From JBFWQM01 sp050249455 (GTDB lineage Bacteria; Pseudomonadota; Alphaproteobacteria; MPNO01; VGEU01): a stretch of 17,018 bases of DNA. Position 1 is the stretch's first letter; every line of letters starts with the position of its first letter. The position numbers were made by a program, and so were the translations under genes. This document shows, in pieces, positions 1 to 6,642 of the stretch. Below the pieces are notes generated by a model that had not been told where the DNA came from, made no database searches, and saw only the letters and a program-made list of their open reading frames with translations. The DNA lies in the NCBI GenBank assembly GCA_050249455.1, contig JBFWQM010000102.1:1-17018 (forward strand), written 5' to 3'.

Positions 1-1120
1 CCAGGATCGGCCGGCGCAGGATCTTGGTCAGGCCCTCCAGCCGCACCACCTCGTTGACCGCCGGGCCGACGACGGAGAACTCCAGCCGCTCCGGCACGCC
101 GATGTTGCCGTACATCACCTCGCCGACGTGCACGGCGATGCCGAAGGCGATCGGGTCGGCGCCCATCTCGGCGCGCGCGGCATTGGCGGCATCCAGCCGC
201 GCCACTGCGTCCCCGGCGGCGGCCACCGCGCGGGCGCAGGCGTCGAGTCCGCCGCCGTCGTGGCGATCCGTGGGGAATATGGCGAGCACGGCGTCGCCGA
301 TGAACATCAGCACCTCGCCGCCGTTCGCCATCACCGCGCCGGCGGTGCATTCGAAATAGGCGTTGAGCAGCGCCAGGAACTCCGCCGACGGCAGGGTATC
401 GGCGAGATGGGTCGAGCCGCGCATGTCCGAGTACCAGATCGCCGCGTGGATCGTCTCGTGCGCGCCGCGCTGGATCTGTCCGGTCAGCACCTTGCTGCCG
501 GCGCCGGCGCCGAGATAGGTGGTGGCGATGTTGCTGGCGGTGTCCGACAGGATCGCCACCTTGCATGCCACTGCCAGGCGGCGCTGGATGCGCAGGATCG
601 ACTTCAGGTCCTGCTCGTTGAAGCCGTCGCCGCGGTCGGTCGCCCACGACACGACGATGCCGTCGCTGAAGCGCCGCTCGCTGGCTGCCGGACGGAAGCG
701 GGTCGCGATGGCGAGATACTCGGTCGCGCCCTTCTGGCGCAACTCCGTCAGGATCGGGAAGTCGAACTGCGCATCGTCGCCGACCAGCCGCCGCCGGAGA
801 TACGGCAGGCCGTTCTCGATCACATGCTTGTAGGGGCTGATCGCCCACGCCGGGCTCTCGTCGCGCGAATGCTCGATCCCATCGACGCTCAGGCCGACAT
901 CGCGGTGCCATGTCACCGAGATGGCGGAAACCAGCGGATGCAGCGTGGTGAAGGCGAGGTTGACCCGCCACAACGGTATGCCGGCCGCGACCAGGCGCGT
1001 GCAGATGCCCTGGACGAGGCCGCGGACGTCGGTGTCGTCGAGCGCCTGGGCCATCAGCCAATCGGCCGCGGCGTCGACCAGCCTGCCGCCGCCGTGGGTC
1101 GTGCCGTCCTCGAAATCCAT
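1..1120 (-). CDS. Class III adenylate/guanylate cyclase (C-terminus cut by window)
   Basis: Predicted cytosolic nucleotide cyclase making a cyclic nucleotide second messenger. 373 residues are visible and only the extreme C-terminus is missing. No transmembrane segment, HAMP or receiver domain is seen; residues 1-200 form an unassigned N-terminal, possibly sensory, region. The catalytic domain starts near residue 225. It has the first metal Asp (D232 in YSDMRGST), the second metal Asp (D276 in MFIGDAVLAIF) and the transition-state Asn/Arg pair (N356 and R360 in GPAVNEVVRLE). The GPAVN form in place of GDAVN recurs, as I recall, in alphaproteobacterial cyclases. The usual adenine-selecting Lys (four residues before the second Asp) is Met272, and the Asp/Thr seven before the Asn is Ser349, so the substrate cannot be assigned from sequence. 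The ATG at 1120 is chosen because GAAGGG lies just upstream. The gene is divergent from the small secreted peptide gene. Confidence 0.9.
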   Translation of the reverse strand, partial: MDFEDGTTHGGGRLVDAAADWLMAQALDDTDVRGLVQGICTRLVAAGIPLWRVNLAFTTLHPLVSAISVTWHRDVGLSVDGIEHSRDESPAWAISPYKHVIENGLPYLRRRLVGDDAQFDFPILTELRQKGATEYLAIATRFRPAASERRFSDGIVVSWATDRGDGFNEQDLKSILRIQRRLAVACKVAILSDTASNIATTYLGAGAGSKVLTGQIQRGAHETIHAAIWYSDMRGSTHLADTLPSAEFLALLNAYFECTAGAVMANGGEVLMFIGDAVLAIFPTDRHDGGGLDACARAVAAAGDAVARLDAANAARAEMGADPIAFGIAVHVGEVMYGNIGVPERLEFSVVGPAVNEVVRLEGLTKILRRPIL

Positions 1121-1196
1121 TGCCCGCCCTTCGCCTTGCGCCTGACCATAAGATGGGGCAGGCGGCGCGGCGGAAAAGCCGGGGCGATGTTAACCA

Positions 1197-1225
1197 TTGG
1201 CTTTCACCCTGCGATCCATTATCGT
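1197..1225 (+). promoter_or_regulatory. Candidate sigma70-type promoter for the small secreted peptide gene
   Basis: TTGGCT (1197-1202) and TATCGT (1220-1225) are separated by 17 bp, each matching the consensus at 4 of 6 positions. Transcription would start near 1232, about 30 nt before the ATG at 1263. It lies in the 142-bp gap between the divergent cyclase gene and the peptide gene. Inferred by eye only. Confidence 0.35.
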
Positions 1226-1262
1226 GACATCCGCAAAACCACCTTTTTGGAAGGGGTCCGAC

Positions 1263-1427
1263 ATGCGTCACTTGATCGCCGCCGCTGCCGCCGGCTTGTT
1301 CGCGCTGTCGCTCGCCACCACGGCGAGCGCGTGCATGGGCGCCAAGATGGTCCAGACCTCGACGCCGGTCACCACGGCCGAGGCACCGATGACGCCGGCC
1401 CCGACCACTCCGAAAACGGGCGGCTGA
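1263..1427 (+). CDS. Small secreted/periplasmic peptide (54 aa), function unknown
   Basis: I do not recognise a named family. The product starts MRHLIAAAAAGLFALSLATT and has a clear Sec signal: a short basic n-region, an Ala/Leu core, and a likely cleavage after ASA near residue 23. That leaves a mature peptide of about 31 residues. This peptide starts with Cys24, has three Met and is rich in Thr and Pro (TPVTTAEAPMTPAPTTPKTGG-like tail). Cys24 right after the cleavage point could mean lipidation, but Ala at -3 makes a poor lipobox, so a soluble periplasmic peptide is more likely. The ATG at 1263 is chosen over an in-frame upstream start at 1197 because GGAAGGGG lies just before it and the signal peptide begins there. 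It appears monocistronic, with a promoter-like sequence upstream and an intrinsic terminator about 50 bp downstream. Confidence 0.7.
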   Translation: MRHLIAAAAAGLFALSLATTASACMGAKMVQTSTPVTTAEAPMTPAPTTPKTGG

Positions 1428-1480
1428 GGCCGCGCTCCGGCGCGGCCCCGCAACGGGCGCGCGTCGGTTCGAGATCAGAA

Positions 1481-1519
1481 GAACGCCGGGCGCCCGCAGG
1501 GCCGCCCGGCGTTTGCTTT
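1481..1519 (+). terminator. Intrinsic terminator after the small secreted peptide gene
   Basis: A perfect 11-bp inverted repeat, AACGCCGGGCG (1481-1491) and CGCCCGGCGTT (1503-1513), has an 11-nt loop that can itself pair partly (GCCC with GGGC). It is followed directly by the T-rich stretch TTTGCTTTA. It separates the 54-aa peptide gene from asd, which should therefore have its own start of transcription in 1520-1584. Confidence 0.8.
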
Positions 1520-1584
1520 ATCGACCATCCGAATCTCAGTGATGTCCGCCCGCGCGACGGGCGCGTGAACGAGGAACGAGGACA

Positions 1585-2610
1585 ATGGGCTACAAGGTTG
1601 CGGTGGTCGGGGCCACCGGTGCGGTCGGGCACGAGATGCTGTCGTGCCTGGCCGAGCGCAACTTCCCGGTCGACGAGGTCGTGGCGCTCGCCTCGTCCAA
1701 CTCCGTCGGCAAGGAGGTCTCGTTCGGCGACGACAACCCGATCAAGGTGCGGGACCTGGAGAAGTTCGACTTCAAGGGGATCGACATCGGGCTGTTCTCG
1801 CCCGGCGCGAAGGTGTCGGCGGTGCACGGGCCGCGCGCGGCGAAGGCCGGCTGCGTGGTGATCGACAACACCTCGCAGTTCCGCATGGACCCCGACGTCC
1901 CGCTGGTGGTGCCGGAGGTCAACCCGCAGGCGATCGCGCAGTACACCAAGCGCAACATCATCGCCAACCCCAACTGCTCGACGATCCAGATGGTGGTGGC
2001 GCTGAAGCCGCTGCACGACGCGGCGCGCATCAAGCGCGTGGTGGTGGCAACCTACCAATCGACTTCCGGCGCCGGGCGCGAGGCGATGGACGAGCTGTTC
2101 ACGCAGACCCGCGGCATCTACGTCAACGACCCGATCAGGAAGGAGAACTTCACCAAGCAGATCGCCTTCAACGTCATTCCCCATATCGACGTCTTCATGG
2201 ACGACGGCTCGACCAAGGAGGAATGGAAGATGGCGGCCGAGACCAAGAAGATCCTCGACCCCAAGATCGCGGTGACCGCGACCTGCGTGCGCGTGCCGGT
2301 GTTCATCGGCCATGCCGAGGCGGTCAACCTCGAGTTCGAAGACCCGATCTCGGCCGAGGAGGCGCGGGCGCTCCTGCGCAAGGCGCCCGGCGTGACGGTG
2401 ATCGACCATCGTGCCGACGAAGGCTACGTCACGCCGGTGGAATGCGCCGGCGAGGACCCGGTCTATGTCAGCCGCATCCGCGAGGACCCGACGGTGGAGA
2501 ACGGCCTCAACATCTGGGTGGTGGCCGACAACCTGCGCAAGGGCGCGGCGCTGAACGCGGTGCAGATCGCCGAGGCGCTGATCGCCAGCCACCTGCGCAA
2601 GGCCGCCTGA
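1585..2610 (+). CDS. asd: Aspartate-semialdehyde dehydrogenase
   Basis: Reduces L-aspartyl-4-phosphate to L-aspartate-4-semialdehyde with NADPH in the cytosol. This is the branch-point step to lysine/diaminopimelate, threonine, methionine and isoleucine. The 341-residue length is normal for the family. The Rossmann NADP-binding loop is at residues 8-15 (VGATGAVG). The catalytic Cys131 sits in NPNCSTIQ, STSGAG follows at 159-164, and the active-site His243 is in the conserved FIGHAEAV stretch. The ATG at 1585 follows a strong GAGGAACGAGGAC ribosome site at 1571-1583. It sits alone between the terminator at 1481-1519 and GC-rich hairpins after its stop; no other amino-acid biosynthesis gene is adjacent. 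Assignment is firm. Confidence 0.97.
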   Translation: MGYKVAVVGATGAVGHEMLSCLAERNFPVDEVVALASSNSVGKEVSFGDDNPIKVRDLEKFDFKGIDIGLFSPGAKVSAVHGPRAAKAGCVVIDNTSQFRMDPDVPLVVPEVNPQAIAQYTKRNIIANPNCSTIQMVVALKPLHDAARIKRVVVATYQSTSGAGREAMDELFTQTRGIYVNDPIRKENFTKQIAFNVIPHIDVFMDDGSTKEEWKMAAETKKILDPKIAVTATCVRVPVFIGHAEAVNLEFEDPISAEEARALLRKAPGVTVIDHRADEGYVTPVECAGEDPVYVSRIREDPTVENGLNIWVVADNLRKGAALNAVQIAEALIASHLRKAA

Positions 2611-2615
2611 ACCGC

Positions 2616-2655
2616 GCGGCCGATACGGCCGCGGCCCGCGTGCGGCCGCGGCCGC
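2616..2655 (+). terminator. GC-rich hairpins just after asd (weak or Rho-assisted terminator candidate)
   Basis: Six bases after the asd stop lies a perfect 7-bp stem, GCGGCCG (2616-2622) and CGGCCGC (2626-2632), with a 3-nt ATA loop. The self-complementary GCGGCCGCGGCCGC (2642-2655) follows and could pair with the first. No T-tract follows, so it is not a classic intrinsic terminator; it may stall or protect the asd mRNA 3' end. Confidence 0.4.
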
Positions 2656-2662
2656 CTTCCGC

Positions 2663-2668
2663 TACAAT
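2663..2668 (+). promoter_or_regulatory. Possible -10 element (TACAAT) upstream of the OGT-like gene
   Basis: TACAAT matches the sigma70 -10 consensus at 5 of 6 positions in an otherwise extremely GC-rich gap. No convincing -35 hexamer is seen 16-18 bp upstream, where the asd-trailing hairpins lie. If used, transcription would start near 2675, leaving a leader of about 70 nt that carries the hairpin at 2685-2716. Confidence 0.3.
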
Positions 2669-2684
2669 AGGTCCCGACCACCGC

Positions 2685-2716
2685 CCGCGGTGGCGCCCGC
2701 CGGGCGCCGGCCGCGG
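2685..2716 (+). repeat. Strong leader hairpin before the OGT-like gene
   Basis: An inner perfect stem GGCGCCC (2692-2698) / GGGCGCC (2702-2708), with a GCC loop, is flanked by an outer CCGCGG (2685-2690) / CCGCGG (2711-2716) pair. Together they form a 13-bp GC stem ending 30 nt before the chosen ATG at 2746. It would lie in the mRNA leader and could affect translation or mRNA stability. Confidence 0.5.
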
Positions 2717-2745
2717 TGCGGGATTCCGACCGTCCGGGAACGCAC

Positions 2746-4815
2746 ATGCCGATCGATCCTGCGGCGCTCGACGCCGCCCGCGCGATTCACAAGGCCGGCA
2801 ACCTCGACGAGGCGGAGCGGCGCTACCGCGCGCTGATGGCCGAGGACCCCAACGTCGCCGAGCTCAACCATCTCGCCGGCATCCTCGCCTTCAACCGCGG
2901 CCGCCTGCCGGAGGCGGAGGCGCGCGTGCTGCGCGCAATCGAGCTCAACCCCAACGAGGCGAAGTACCACGGCAACCTCGCCGCCATCTACACCGCTGGT
3001 CGCGCGCACGAATCGGCGCTGATGGCGGCGGAAAACGCCGTCACGCTGGACCCGACCGACGGCGGCTACCGCAACACGCTCGGCATCGTGCGGCGCGAGC
3101 TGGGCCGGACCGAGGAGGCGATCGCCGCCTTCCGCGCCGCCGTGGCGCTGGCGCCCGAGGACGTGGAGGCGATGAACAACCTCGCCGCCACCCTGGTGTT
3201 CGACGGCCAGGTCGAGGAGGCGCTGACGCTCGCCCGCCGCGCCGTCGCCCGCGCGCCGCAGATGGCGGAGACGCACAACACGCTGGCGCTGGCGCTGCAG
3301 CGCGCCGGCCGCATCGACGAGGCGATCGCCGCGCTGCGCCACGCCATCGAGATCGCCCCGCAGACGCCGGAGCCCTACCAGAACCTCGGCCGCATGCTGG
3401 AGGACCGCGAGCTGCTCAGCGAAGCGGAGGCGCTCTACCGCAAGCTCGTCACCCTCAACCCGCGCGAGGCGACCGCCTATTCCTCGCTCGGCATCCTGCT
3501 GCGCAAGTCGGGCCGCACCGAGGACGCGGTGCCGTTCTATCGCCGCGCCACGGAGCTGCGCCCCGACAACCCGGTCTACGGCTCGAACTTCCTGTTCGCG
3601 CGCCTCGCCGATCCCGCGGCCGACGAGGCGGCGCTCTTGGAGGAGCACGTCGCGTGGGCCGTGCGGCACGCCGCCGGCATCCCGCGCGCGACCGCGTGGG
3701 CGAACGGCCCGGCTGACCCGGACCGGCGGCTGCGGGTCGGCTTCGTCTCGCCCGACCTGCGCCGACACCCGGTCGCCTACATGCTGATGCCGCTGATCGC
3801 CGCCCTCGACCCGGCGGCGGTGGAGGTCTACGCCTACGCCACGCGCGGGCCGGCGGACGAACTGACCGAGCGGATGCAGGCGATGGTGCCGCACTGGCGC
3901 GACATCGCGAAGCTCAACGACGAGGCGGCGGAGACGGCGATCCGCGCCGACGGCATCGACATCCTGTTCGACCTCGCCGGGCACACCGCCGGGCATCGCC
4001 TTCTCCTTTTCGCGCGCAAGCCGGCGCCGATCCAGGCGACGTGGCTCGGCTACGCGACGACGACCGGGCTCGACGCGATCGACTACGTGTTCGGCGACGC
4101 GGCGATGATGCCGCCGGGCACCGACGACCGCTGGTCCGAGACGGTGGTGCGGCTGCCGCGCACCGGCTTCTGCATCGCGCCGCCCGAGGAAGCGCCGCCA
4201 GTCGGCCCGCTGCCGGCGGCCGCGCGCGGTGGCGTGATCACCTTCGGCAGCCTCAACAACCCGTCGAAGATCACCCGCGCGGCGCTGGACCTGTGGGCGC
4301 GCGTGCTGGCCGCCGTGCCCGGGTCGCGGCTCCTGATGCAGTACCGCGGGCTGCAGGACACCGGCGTCGTCGCGCGGATGCGCGAGGCGTTCGCCGCGCG
4401 CAACATCCAGCCCGACCGGGTCGATTTCCGCGGCGGCGCGGCGCGGGCCAAGTTCATCGCGGCCTACAACGAGATCGACATCGGCCTCGACCCGTTTCCC
4501 TATTCCGGCGCGATGACGACGTTCGAGGCGACGTGGATGGGCGTGCCGGTGGTGTCGATGGCGGGCGACCGCGGCGCCGGCCGCCAGTCGGCGGCGATCC
4601 TGCGTCCGGCCGGCCTGGACGAGCTGGTGTGCGACGACCCCGCGGCCTACGTCGCCGCCGCGGTGCGCCTCGCCTCGGACCCCGAAGGCCTCGCCCGGAT
4701 GCGCGCCGGCCTGCGCGGCCGTCTCGCCGCGTCGCCGGTCTGCGACGGCCCCGCCTTCGCCCGTGACGTGGAGGCGGCGCTGCGCACCGTCTGGCGCCGC
4801 TGGTGCGCGCGGTAG
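2746..4815 (+). CDS. TPR protein with O-GlcNAc transferase (SPINDLY/OGT-like) domain
   Basis: Predicted cytosolic protein O-glycosyltransferase of the Glyco_transf_41 (GT41) family; target proteins and sugar donor cannot be read from sequence. Residues 1-280 hold about seven or eight 34-residue TPR units, a protein-binding superhelix. Residues 328-685 form the catalytic region. It contains SPDLRRHP with the His (H341) matching the essential OGT histidine, FDLAGHTAGHR at 408-418, and NNPSKIT with K508 matching the nucleotide-sugar-binding Lys. It also has the family signature LDPFPYSGAMTTFEATWMGVP at 581-601. The 689-residue length is usual for bacterial TPR-OGT proteins. The ATG at 2746 (preceded by GGGAAC) is preferred to an in-frame GTG at 2716, which lies inside a hairpin. 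It ends 17 bp from the convergent pyridoxal kinase gene. Such genes often sit near flagellar or surface-polysaccharide loci, but none is visible here. Confidence 0.88.
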   Translation: MPIDPAALDAARAIHKAGNLDEAERRYRALMAEDPNVAELNHLAGILAFNRGRLPEAEARVLRAIELNPNEAKYHGNLAAIYTAGRAHESALMAAENAVTLDPTDGGYRNTLGIVRRELGRTEEAIAAFRAAVALAPEDVEAMNNLAATLVFDGQVEEALTLARRAVARAPQMAETHNTLALALQRAGRIDEAIAALRHAIEIAPQTPEPYQNLGRMLEDRELLSEAEALYRKLVTLNPREATAYSSLGILLRKSGRTEDAVPFYRRATELRPDNPVYGSNFLFARLADPAADEAALLEEHVAWAVRHAAGIPRATAWANGPADPDRRLRVGFVSPDLRRHPVAYMLMPLIAALDPAAVEVYAYATRGPADELTERMQAMVPHWRDIAKLNDEAAETAIRADGIDILFDLAGHTAGHRLLLFARKPAPIQATWLGYATTTGLDAIDYVFGDAAMMPPGTDDRWSETVVRLPRTGFCIAPPEEAPPVGPLPAAARGGVITFGSLNNPSKITRAALDLWARVLAAVPGSRLLMQYRGLQDTGVVARMREAFAARNIQPDRVDFRGGAARAKFIAAYNEIDIGLDPFPYSGAMTTFEATWMGVPVVSMAGDRGAGRQSAAILRPAGLDELVCDDPAAYVAAAVRLASDPEGLARMRAGLRGRLAASPVCDGPAFARDVEAALRTVWRRWCAR

Positions 4816-4832
4816 AAGGGCAGGGGACGGGT

Positions 4833-5687
4833 TCAGCCGATGCGCGTAGCTTCGACATCGTGCGTCGGCGCGACGATCTCCTCCTGCGCCGCGACGATCT
4901 CGAGCTCGCGGCTGCCGCTCGCGGCGGTGCGGGCCAGGATGCCATAGACCGACGCCGTGGCGGCCGCGAGCGCCGCGCCGGCATCACGTGATGCCAGCCA
5001 GCGGCCGAGGAACAGCGCCGCGAACAGGTCGCCGGCGCCGTCCGGCCGGCCGGGCAGCGCGATCTCCGGCGTTGCGGCGCACCACGTGCCGGCCGCCTCG
5101 TGCGCCAGGGTCTCGATCGTGCCGGTGGCGCGGTCGCGCCGGCGCAGGCTGGTGAGGACGACCGTGCGCGGCCCGCGCGCGGCGAGCGCTGCCGCCGCGG
5201 CGCGGGCGGCTTCGAACGTGTCCGGCACGATGCCGGTCAGGTGCGCCGCCTCGAACGCGTTGGGCGTGACGATGTCAGCGGCCGGCACGCAGGCGTCGGC
5301 GATCGCCTCGGCGACGCCCGGCCGCACGAAGACGCCGCCGTCGTCGCCGATCACCGGGTCGCAGCAGTAGACGGCGGCGGGATTGGCCGCCTTCACCCGC
5401 GCGACTGCCTCGGCGATCGCGAAGGCGGCGCCGGGAGCGCCGACATAGCCCGACAGCACCGCGTCGCAGCGCCGCAACAGGCCGCAGTCGTCGAGGCCCT
5501 GGACGAGGTCGGCGATCTCGCCGGGCTCGGTCGCCACGCCGCGGAAGCCGCCATGGCCGGGATGGTTGCTGAAACGCACGGTGTCGATGCGCCAGGCCTC
5601 GTGCCCCAGGCGCTGCAGCGGCAGGGTCGCGGCGTCGTTGCCCACTCGGCCGTAGACGACGTGCGACTGGATGGTGAGGACGTTCAT
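4833..5687 (-). CDS. pdxY: Pyridoxal kinase (PdxY/PdxK family)
   Basis: Phosphorylates pyridoxal (and perhaps pyridoxine or pyridoxamine) with ATP in the vitamin B6 salvage pathway, yielding pyridoxal 5'-phosphate. The 284-residue length matches the roughly 287 usual for PdxY. A ribokinase-fold signature runs through the protein. SHVVYGRVGNDAA lies at residues 8-20, FSNHPGHG at 39-46, the CDPVIGDDGGVFVRPG phosphate region at 109-124, TPNAFE at 141-146, and the anion-hole/catalytic-base motif GAGD at 217-220 (D220). The ATG at 5687 is chosen because the conserved MNVLTIQSHVVYG start aligns there; longer in-frame versions would overlap the divergent lyase promoter. The PdxY versus PdxK subtype is not certain. 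The ribosome site is weak. Confidence 0.9.
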   Translation of the reverse strand: MNVLTIQSHVVYGRVGNDAATLPLQRLGHEAWRIDTVRFSNHPGHGGFRGVATEPGEIADLVQGLDDCGLLRRCDAVLSGYVGAPGAAFAIAEAVARVKAANPAAVYCCDPVIGDDGGVFVRPGVAEAIADACVPAADIVTPNAFEAAHLTGIVPDTFEAARAAAAALAARGPRTVVLTSLRRRDRATGTIETLAHEAAGTWCAATPEIALPGRPDGAGDLFAALFLGRWLASRDAGAALAAATASVYGILARTAASGSRELEIVAAQEEIVAPTHDVEATRIG

Positions 5688-5721
5688 GGCGGCCGTGGTT
5701 TTCCGCGCGGGCGCCGGCCAG

Positions 5722-5727
5722 TATAGT
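5722..5727 (+). promoter_or_regulatory. Possible -10 element (TATAGT) for the lyase gene in the divergent gap
   Basis: TATAGT (5722-5727) lies in the 67-bp gap between the divergent pdxY and lyase genes. It would give a leader of about 20 nt and sits correctly upstream of the AAAGGA ribosome site (5742-5747). The -35 region 17 bp upstream is only T-rich (TTTTCC), so support is weak. Confidence 0.3.
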
Positions 5728-5754
5728 CGCGCCGAACCGGGAAAGGACCGCCGC

Positions 5755-6627
5755 ATGGCCGACACCCCCGCGCCGCGCCCGCGGCGCTCCGCGCTCTACA
5801 TGCCGGGCTCCAACGCGCGCGCGTTGGAGAAGGGCAAGGCGCTCGCCGCCGACGTGCTTATCTTCGACCTGGAGGACGGCGTCGCGCCGGAGATGAAGGA
5901 CGCGGCGCGGGCGCGCATCCGGGACGCCATCAGGGGCGGCGGCTATGGCCGGCGCGAGCTGGTGGTGCGCATCAACGGCATCGATTCGCCGTGGTTCGAG
6001 ACCGACATCCGCGCGCTCGCGGGCTGCGGCGCCGACGCGCTCCTGATCCCCAAGACCGACGGGCCGGACACCGTGCGCCGCGCGTCGGCGCTGATGGCGG
6101 ATACGGGCGCGCCGCACGGCATGGGCATCTGGTGCATGATCGAGACGCCGATGGGCGTGCTCAACGTGCGCGACATCGCCGCCGCGGGGCCGCGCATGCG
6201 GGCGCTGCTGCTCGGCTCCGCCGACCTGGGCAAGGAGCTGCGCGCGCTGCCGACCCGCGACCGGCTGCCGCTGCTGACCTCGATCGGGCTGATGATCCTG
6301 GCGGCGCGCGCCTATGGCCTCGCGGTGCTCGATGCGCCGCACTTCGACATCTCCGACGACGAAGGATTCGCCGAGTCGTGCCGGCAGGGGCGGGCCTACG
6401 GCTTCGACGGCAAGACCCTGATCCATCCCAGGACGATTGAGGCCGCCAATGCCATCTACGGCCCGTCGGAGGAGGAGCTGGCGTGGGCGCGCCGCATCAT
6501 CGCCGCCTACCGCGCGGCGGCCGCCGAAGGCAAGGGCGTCACCGTGGTGGACGGCAAGCTGATCGAAGGGTTGCACGTCGTCGAGGCGGAGCGGCTGATC
6601 GCGCTGGCGGATGCGGTGGCCGGGTAG
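5755..6627 (+). CDS. CoA-ester lyase, CitE/malyl-CoA lyase-like (HpcH/HpaI fold)
   Basis: Member of the citrate lyase beta / malyl-CoA lyase superfamily, a Mg-dependent TIM-barrel enzyme that cleaves, forms or hydrolyses CoA esters such as malyl-CoA, citramalyl-CoA or beta-methylmalyl-CoA. Visible motifs are RRSALYMPGSN at 10-20, DLEDGV at 38-43, the CoA/substrate Arg72 in VRING, and the metal ligands E130 (IETPMG) and D157 (GSADL). GFDGKTLIHP follows near residue 213. At 290 residues it is shorter than MclA-type malyl-CoA lyases (about 320). The citrate lyase gamma and alpha genes are absent, so citrate lyase proper is unlikely. The ATG at 5755 has AAAGGA upstream. It directly precedes the sdh operon, which suggests a link to C4/CoA-ester metabolism. 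The exact substrate is unknown, so no gene symbol is given. Confidence 0.85.
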   Translation: MADTPAPRPRRSALYMPGSNARALEKGKALAADVLIFDLEDGVAPEMKDAARARIRDAIRGGGYGRRELVVRINGIDSPWFETDIRALAGCGADALLIPKTDGPDTVRRASALMADTGAPHGMGIWCMIETPMGVLNVRDIAAAGPRMRALLLGSADLGKELRALPTRDRLPLLTSIGLMILAARAYGLAVLDAPHFDISDDEGFAESCRQGRAYGFDGKTLIHPRTIEAANAIYGPSEEELAWARRIIAAYRAAAAEGKGVTVVDGKLIEGLHVVEAERLIALADAVAG

Positions 6628-6642
6628 TCCTTTCGCGCGGAT

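Noticed and set aside
128..1861. Long plus-strand open frame of 577 codons across the cyclase, the peptide gene and the start of asd.
   Set aside because: It is antisense to the cyclase and out of frame with asd; the composition (Arg/Ala/Gly runs, no motif) is typical of GC-rich shadow frames.
2716..2745. GTG start at 2716 for the OGT-like protein.
   Set aside because: It lies in the outer arm of a strong hairpin, lacks a ribosome site and adds ten unconserved residues; ATG at 2746 is better.
1644..3716. Plus-strand open frame of 690 codons across asd and the TPR region.
   Set aside because: Out of frame with two firmly identified genes, very rich in Arg/Gly/Pro, no recognisable domain; a GC-driven artefact.
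5755..6627. Naming the lyase gene citE as citrate lyase beta subunit.
   Set aside because: No citD, citF or citC neighbours and the context is aerobic TCA; the superfamily has many substrates, so no symbol is given.
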